A stretch of DNA of 10,197 bases from Clostridium sp. CAG:440 (lineage in GTDB: Bacteria; Bacillota; Clostridia; TANB77; CAG-508): contig FR898631.1 in the NCBI GenBank assembly GCA_000437215.1, positions 1-10,197 of the forward strand, written 5' to 3'. Under the pieces are notes generated by a model, which was given only the letters and a program-made list of their open reading frames with translations, was not told the DNA's origin and did no database searches. Below are positions 5,992 through 10,197 of this stretch, piece after piece; the stretch's first letter is position 1, and each line of letters opens with the position of its first letter. A program made the translations under genes and the position numbers.

Positions 5992-7089
5992 ATGGCAACA
6001 AATCCAATGCAAAGAAAAGCAAGAAATTCATTTATATTAGGAATGTTAGTTATGCTAGTGATATGTGGAGTAATAATTGCATTTCTATTTATTCAAATAA
6101 CAAATTTAAATAAAAAAGAACAAGAAAATAAACAAGCAAGTGTTAAAGTTTATGTTTTATCACAAGATGTTGGTTCTGGACAAGTAATTACAACAGATAT
6201 GTTTACAATGCAAACAGTAAATAAAAATCTTGTACCAAGTAATGCAACATCAGATTTAAGTGTAATTGAAAATTACGCACTTCAAGATAAAGAAGGAAAT
6301 GAAATATATACAAAATATGATAAAGATAAAAATGCAGTATTATATATAAAAAAGGACAACAAGGAGTATCAATTACAAAAAGAAGATGAAACAGATAACT
6401 ATTATATAGAAAAAAATGGTGACAAGGAATATGTTGAATTAAATAGTGTACCATTAGTTGCAAAGGTAGACATGAAAGCAAATACAGTAATAACAAAAGA
6501 TTTAATTAGTAAATCTGATAATACAGTTGCAGATGATGTAAGAAGAGAAGAATACAATGTTTTTGTTTTACCAATGGATTTAGCAACAGGAGATTATATA
6601 GATGTTAGATTAATGTTACCTTCTGGACAAAATTACATAGTTGTTGCAAAAAAAGAAGTAACAATACCAAATATTGCAGGAGCTGATTCAGAAGATACAG
6701 TTTGGTTAAATTTAAGAGAAGATGAAATATTAAGCATAAGCAGTGCAATTGTTGATGCGGCTAGAATAAATGGGGCAAAACTTTATGTTACAAAATATAC
6801 AGAAGCTGGAATGCAAAAGGCAGCAACTCCTACATATGTTGTTAGCTCAGAGACAGCAGCTTTAATGAACAAAGATCCAAATATTTTAGACAAAGCAATG
6901 AAAGAATTAAAATCAAGATATGAAAATATAGGAAGCACAGAAATAAGAAATAATTATATAAATAGAGCTATTGATAATGCAGGCGAAGAAGGAGAAACAA
7001 ACTTAAAAACAAATATGGAAGAAAGCATTACAAAATCACAAGAAAATAGAAAAAAATATTTAGACTCACTTTCTGGTGCAGTACAATAA
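5992..7089 (+). CDS. Membrane-anchored SAF-domain protein, CpaB/RcpC-like
   Basis: A 365-residue protein. Residues 1-13 are basic (MATNPMQRKARNS), followed by one membrane helix at about 14-36 (FILGMLVMLVICGVIIAFLFIQI), so the rest should lie outside the cell. The segment KVYVLSQDVGSGQVITTDMF (about 51-70) resembles the SAF fold of CpaB/RcpC pilus assembly proteins ('vvvA.rdi..G..i...dl'). A charged insert of about 60 residues follows, then VPLVAKVDMKANTVITKDLI, which repeats the same theme. CpaB-family proteins help assemble Flp/Tad pili in the envelope. The neighbouring SIMIBI and CpaF-like ATPases support that role, although the exact machine is unknown. The C-terminal about 70 residues are charged and probably helical. 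ATG 5992 has an excellent ribosome binding site (AAGGGAGGAA, 5976-5985). It is the first gene of the operon and 22 bases separate it from the next start. Confidence 0.75.
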   Translation: MATNPMQRKARNSFILGMLVMLVICGVIIAFLFIQITNLNKKEQENKQASVKVYVLSQDVGSGQVITTDMFTMQTVNKNLVPSNATSDLSVIENYALQDKEGNEIYTKYDKDKNAVLYIKKDNKEYQLQKEDETDNYYIEKNGDKEYVELNSVPLVAKVDMKANTVITKDLISKSDNTVADDVRREEYNVFVLPMDLATGDYIDVRLMLPSGQNYIVVAKKEVTIPNIAGADSEDTVWLNLREDEILSISSAIVDAARINGAKLYVTKYTEAGMQKAATPTYVVSSETAALMNKDPNILDKAMKELKSRYENIGSTEIRNNYINRAIDNAGEEGETNLKTNMEESITKSQENRKKYLDSLSGAVQ

Positions 7090-7111
7090 AATAATAAAAA
7101 AGGAGAGACCA

Positions 7112-7813
7112 ATGAAAAAGATAGGGTTTATAGGATCTTATGACAAAATTGATATGATAATTAATGTTGCAAAAATTTTAACAACATTAGATAAAAAAAT
7201 ATTAGTGATAGATGCCACTATAAATCAAAAAGCAAAATATGTAGTACCTACTATAAACCCGACTACAACATATGTTACAGAATATGAACAAATTGATGTT
7301 GGAGTTGGTTTTAAAAATTTTGAACAAATAAAACAATACCTATATGTTGAGGATGAAAAAGAATTACCATATGATATAGTATTAATAGATGCAGATAATA
7401 TAGAAGCAATTCAAAATTTTGAACTTGAAAATTCGCAAAGAAATTATTTTGTTACATCATTTGATTGCTATTCGTTAAAAAAAGGATTAGAAATACTATC
7501 AGCATTCCAAGAACCAGCAAATCTTACAAAAGTATTATTTGCACAAGAAGTTTTAAAAGAAGAAGATGAATATTTAAACTATTTATCTTTAGGCTATAAG
7601 GTAATTTGGGATGAAAACAGAATTTATTTTCCAATAGAAAATGGTGATGCGAGTATTATTGCAGAAAACCAAAGGGTAGCAAAAATAAAATTTAGAAGAT
7701 TAAGTGGCGAATATAAAGATGGTTTAATCTATATATGTCAAGAAATATTAAGGAATGAATTTAGTGAATCACAAATAAGAAAAACTTTAAAAAATATAGA
7801 AAAGGGAGAATAA
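7112..7813 (+). CDS. SIMIBI/ParA-fold protein with a degenerate P-loop
   Basis: A 233-residue protein that starts like a ParA/MinD-type NTPase: MKKIGFIGSYDKIDMIINVAKILTTLDKKILVIDA. The beta strand, the helix and the 'ilviDa' strand are all in place. However, the loop reads GSYDKIDM instead of a P-loop, with no G-K-[ST], so it probably does not bind nucleotide in the normal way. A Walker-B-like strand DIVLIDAD lies at about 90-97. It could be a CpaE-like localisation or assembly partner of the next gene, which has a complete P-loop; a heterodimer is an inference from adjacency only. ATG 7112 is preferred over the in-frame ATG 7076, which overlaps the upstream gene, because AAAAAAGGAGAG ends at 7107 just before it. 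TAA 7811-7813 lies one base before the next ATG, so the two are probably translationally coupled. Confidence 0.7.
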   Translation: MKKIGFIGSYDKIDMIINVAKILTTLDKKILVIDATINQKAKYVVPTINPTTTYVTEYEQIDVGVGFKNFEQIKQYLYVEDEKELPYDIVLIDADNIEAIQNFELENSQRNYFVTSFDCYSLKKGLEILSAFQEPANLTKVLFAQEVLKEEDEYLNYLSLGYKVIWDENRIYFPIENGDASIIAENQRVAKIKFRRLSGEYKDGLIYICQEILRNEFSESQIRKTLKNIEKGE

Positions 7814-7814
7814 A

Positions 7815-8643
7815 ATGTCAATAGTAACATTTTGGAGTAATGGAAGAGAAGAAACTGGGAAAACAATGGCAGCAGTTGCAATTGCAACACATATGGCTAT
7901 AGAACATAATGTTAAAATATTATTAATTTCCACGACAAATAAAAATGAAACAATCCAAAATTGCTTTTGGGAAAAACAAAAAAAGAAGTCTACTTTTGGA
8001 CTATTTGGCTTATCTACATCAGATATAGAAATGCAAACAGGGATGGATGGACTTATAAAAATGGCTAGAAGTAATAAAATAAGCCCTGACACAATAAAAA
8101 ATTATACGAAAGTTGTTTTTAAAGATACTTTGGAAGTACTCTTTTCTGAAAATGGCGTAGAAGATTTATCAAATTATTATCCAGAAGTTATAACAATGGC
8201 TTCACAGTATTATGATTTTGTTTTTGTTGATTTAGACAGTAATATAAATGAAAATATAGAAAGATTAATATTAGAAAAATCAGATTTAATTATTGCAAAT
8301 ATTAGTCAAAAATTATCAAGTATAGAGAAGTTTAAAAATATTAAGCAAACCAATAAATTATTAGCTTCTCCTAAAACAATTGTAATGGTTGGAAGATATG
8401 ACAAATTTTCAAAATATACAGCCAAAAATATTAGCAGATATTTAGGACAAAGAGATCTTGTACTAACAATGCCATACAATACACTATATTTTGAAGCAGC
8501 AGAAGAAGCAGGAGTACCAGATTTATTTTTAAGAATAAGAAAAATAAATAAAGAAGATAGAAATTGGACATTTATGCAAGAAGTGCGGAAGAGCAGCTGA
8601 AACAATTCAGTATAAAATACAAACTCTACAAATGGGAATGTAG
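7815..8643 (+). CDS. SIMIBI-class (ParA/MinD-like) ATPase with a +1 frameshift at an in-frame CGG near its C-terminus
   Basis: The N-terminus IVTFWSNGREETGKTMAAVA contains a classical Walker A, G10-x4-G15-K16-T17, at the position of the ParA/MinD P-loop. KILLIST (34-40) and the Walker-B strand YDFVFVDLDS (133-142) follow. The zero frame runs to ...FMQEV (V257) and then hits CGG (8586-8588), ending RKSS at TGA 8598-8600. Skipping C8586 and reading GGA gives 18 further residues, GRAAETIQYKIQTLQMGM, ending at TAG 8641-8643, 275 residues in all. The extended end looks helical and leaves 20 bases to the next ATG, with the next ribosome binding site beginning right after the stop. The zero-frame stop would leave 63. 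The protein probably works with the CpaF-like motor and the degenerate partner encoded upstream. AAGGGAGAA (7803-7811) is the ribosome binding site. The C-terminal extension rests on frame and context; I could not align homologues. Confidence 0.75.
8583..8589 (+). other. Putative +1 recoding site in the SIMIBI ATPase gene: GTG-C-GGA
   Basis: The zero frame reads gtg cgg aag agc agc tga and stops three codons after CGG. Skipping C8586 reads gtg (c) gga aga gca gct and continues 18 codons to TAG 8641. The same CGGA tetranucleotide occurs at the recO and CpaF-like sites. Confidence 0.65.
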
Positions 8644-8663
8644 AAGAAAGGGGAAACCTAAAA

Positions 8664-10197
8664 ATGACAATAACTAACATTTTACTTATGGCACTTGTTA
8701 TAGGAATAGCAATATTTGTAGTATATTACTATATCAAAAAGAAAAAAGAAGAAAAGGTTGAAGAAACAATTAATGTAGATGATAAAACTTACACATTAGA
8801 CAAAATGAAGGAATTTGTAAAGAAAAGACTTGATGAAATAACAAAAGTTAACCTTTATGATATAGGACTTTCTGAAGAAGAATTAAAAAGAAGAAAAAAT
8901 AAAAAGTATGAGTTAAAAAAAGCATTAAAAGGTTGTACATATGGAGATGTTAATGATAAAAAATATGTAAAAGAGTTAATATTTGACTTGCTTGCAAAAG
9001 AATATGGAGTTACAGAAACAAACATATCAAAAGCTATTCCATTTGATATTCCTTCACTTTTAACTGCTCAAGATAAATTCGATATTTTAATATATGCATA
9101 TAAAAAAGAATTTGGTTATGAAGCATTAACAGAAATGATTAAAAAATATGATTTAGCAGAACTTAAATTCCTAGAAGGAGAAACAAAGCCTTCTTATGTT
9201 ATTACAGAAGATGAAATATCAGAAATATATGAAAAAGAGAACATATCTTTATCATTTGCAGACAAATTAGCAGTTGTTGTACAAAGAATATATCAACACT
9301 ATAAAGGTTATAGTTCAATAGATGAAGTAAGAGATATGAATATAGATGGTGTATCTGGTCGGAGTATCTGGACTTCCAGAGAGCTTTTTAAGTCAGGTTG
9401 CACAAACTGATGGAGATTATTTAAATCAGGTTTCTGAACATAAAGTTCCAAGAGCATGTGATAGTATTTGGATTTTTTTCCAAGGTAAATCAATACGTTT
9501 AGCATTTTTATCATTTGGAACAGAAGCAGAATTAAAAAGAGTATGTCAAAATATTTATAAATATAACAACCCAGGACAATTATCAGATACAAATGGTTAT
9601 AAAATAAACGAAATGAAAGATGGCTCACGTGTTGTTGTTGTAAGACCAAGTTTCTCAGAAACATGGGCATTCTTTGTAAGAAAATTTGACGTAAAAAGAG
9701 CTACACTAGAGCAATTAGTTAGAGACCCAGGTTATGAAGATGCAATAGAACTTTTGAAATATTTAGTAAAAGGAGCAAGAATTACATCAATAACTGGTGA
9801 GCAAGGTTCTGGTAAAACTACATTATTAATGGGTATGATAGAAAACATATATGAAACAATGAACATAAGGGTTCAAGAAACAGCATTTGAGCTTCACTTA
9901 AGAAAAATATACCCAACAAGAAACATATTAACATTTAGAGAAACAGATACAATATCTGGACAAGAAGGTCTAGATGTTCAGAAAAAAACTGATGGTTCTG
10001 TAAACATTATAGGTGAGGTTGCAACAGACCCTGTTGCATCTTGGATGATACAAGCAGCCCAAGTTGCATCTAAATTTACATTATTTACTCACCATGCAAA
10101 AACATTTCCAAACTTGGTAACAGCACTTAGAAACTCAATGCTAAGAACAGGAGTATTTACAGACGAAAAAACAGCAGAAGAACAAGTTGTACAAGTA
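8664..10197 (+). CDS. CpaF/TadA-like secretion ATPase with N-terminal membrane helix, +1 frameshift at CGG, 3' partial
   Basis: Residues 4-24 form a membrane helix (TNILLMALVIGIAIFVVYYYI), followed by a basic, then acidic cytosolic region. The zero frame gives 232 residues to ...NIDGVSG and then CGG 9360-9362, and would stop at TGA 9408-9410. Skipping C9360 and reading GGA continues as GVSGLPESFLSQV and stays open for 279 codons to the window edge. That part is a type II/IV secretion ATPase of the CpaF/VirB11 type: SIWIFFQGKSIRLAF, DGSRVVVVRPSFSE, Walker A GEQGSGKTT (from residue 378, K384), Walker B-like IIGEV (448-452, E451), and the His box THHAKT (475-480). Family ATPases form hexamers that power pilus or secretion machines. 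An N-terminal membrane anchor is unusual for CpaF. GAAAGGGGAAA before ATG 8664 is the ribosome binding site. Without the shift the product would lack the entire motor domain. Confidence 0.88.
9357..9363 (+). other. Putative +1 recoding site in the CpaF-like gene: GGT-C-GGA
   Basis: The zero frame reads ggt cgg agt and stops 16 codons later at TGA 9408-9410. The corrected frame ggt (c) gga gta gives the repeat GVSG-GVSG and then the complete ATPase domain. A direct repeat GTATCTGG (9351-9358 and 9364-9371) spans the site, and TCTGG/CCAGA (9367-9371, 9376-9380) can form a 5-bp hairpin just downstream. Confidence 0.75.

Noticed and set aside
3228..9363. Homopolymer sequencing error as the cause of the frameshifts
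   Set aside because: The extra base is a single C between unlike bases (T-C-G or G-C-G), not in a homopolymer run. The window has many long A and T runs inside genes without any frame disruption. Raw reads would still be needed to exclude other errors.
3228..9363. CGG reassigned to another amino acid such as Trp or Gln
   Set aside because: A sense reassignment would keep the zero frame, but the zero frame after each CGG runs to a stop and loses homology. The +1 frame is the one that continues the protein.
1..10197. CRISPR array, tRNA, rRNA, insertion sequence or attachment site
   Set aside because: No spaced direct repeats of CRISPR size, no tRNA-like cloverleaf, no transposase and no terminal inverted repeats were seen.

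Overview
The window comes from a very AT-rich, spore-forming member of the Firmicutes, most likely an uncultured gut-type Clostridia. The evidence is A/T-ending codons throughout, AGGAGG-type ribosome binding sites, a YqzL gene between era and recO, a long-form HPF, and an alpha/beta-type small acid-soluble spore protein. Standard stops (TAA, TAG, TGA) are all used.

Layout: (1) 2-319, the C-terminal end of a sulfatase-modifying-factor (FGE)-fold protein, followed by a strong terminator. (2) 562-1854, a GT4 glycosyltransferase with its own promoter candidate and terminator. (3) 1978-3870, a housekeeping cluster era - yqzL - recO; yqzL is a 54-codon gene. (4) 3957-4484, hpf behind a near-consensus promoter, converging on a spore-protein gene (4792-4595, minus) across a shared hairpin. 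(5) 4966-5838, a Cof-type HAD phosphatase, divergent from the spore-protein gene. (6) 5992 to the right edge, a pilus/secretion-type operon: a membrane-anchored SAF/CpaB-like protein, two SIMIBI (ParA/MinD-like) proteins of which the first lacks a P-loop, and a membrane-anchored CpaF/TadA-like ATPase that runs off the window.

The main discovery is a recurrent +1 frameshift. Three genes (recO, the second SIMIBI ATPase, the CpaF-like ATPase) are each interrupted once by a single extra nucleotide. In every case the site is an in-frame CGG codon followed by A, and skipping the C restores the correct protein by reading GGA (Gly). These three are the only in-frame CGG codons I can find in any gene of the window. 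All other CGG triplets, including three further CGGA tetranucleotides, lie out of frame inside intact genes. The signal therefore follows reading frame rather than local DNA sequence, which argues for a translational rule (CGG unassigned, or CGGA read as a four-base Gly codon) rather than random mutation or sequencing error. I know of no description of such a system in these bacteria; this is from memory, not a search.

If the rule is real, recO, the second ATPase and the CpaF-like motor are intact genes rather than pseudogenes, and two of the three recoding events fall in consecutive genes of the same operon.
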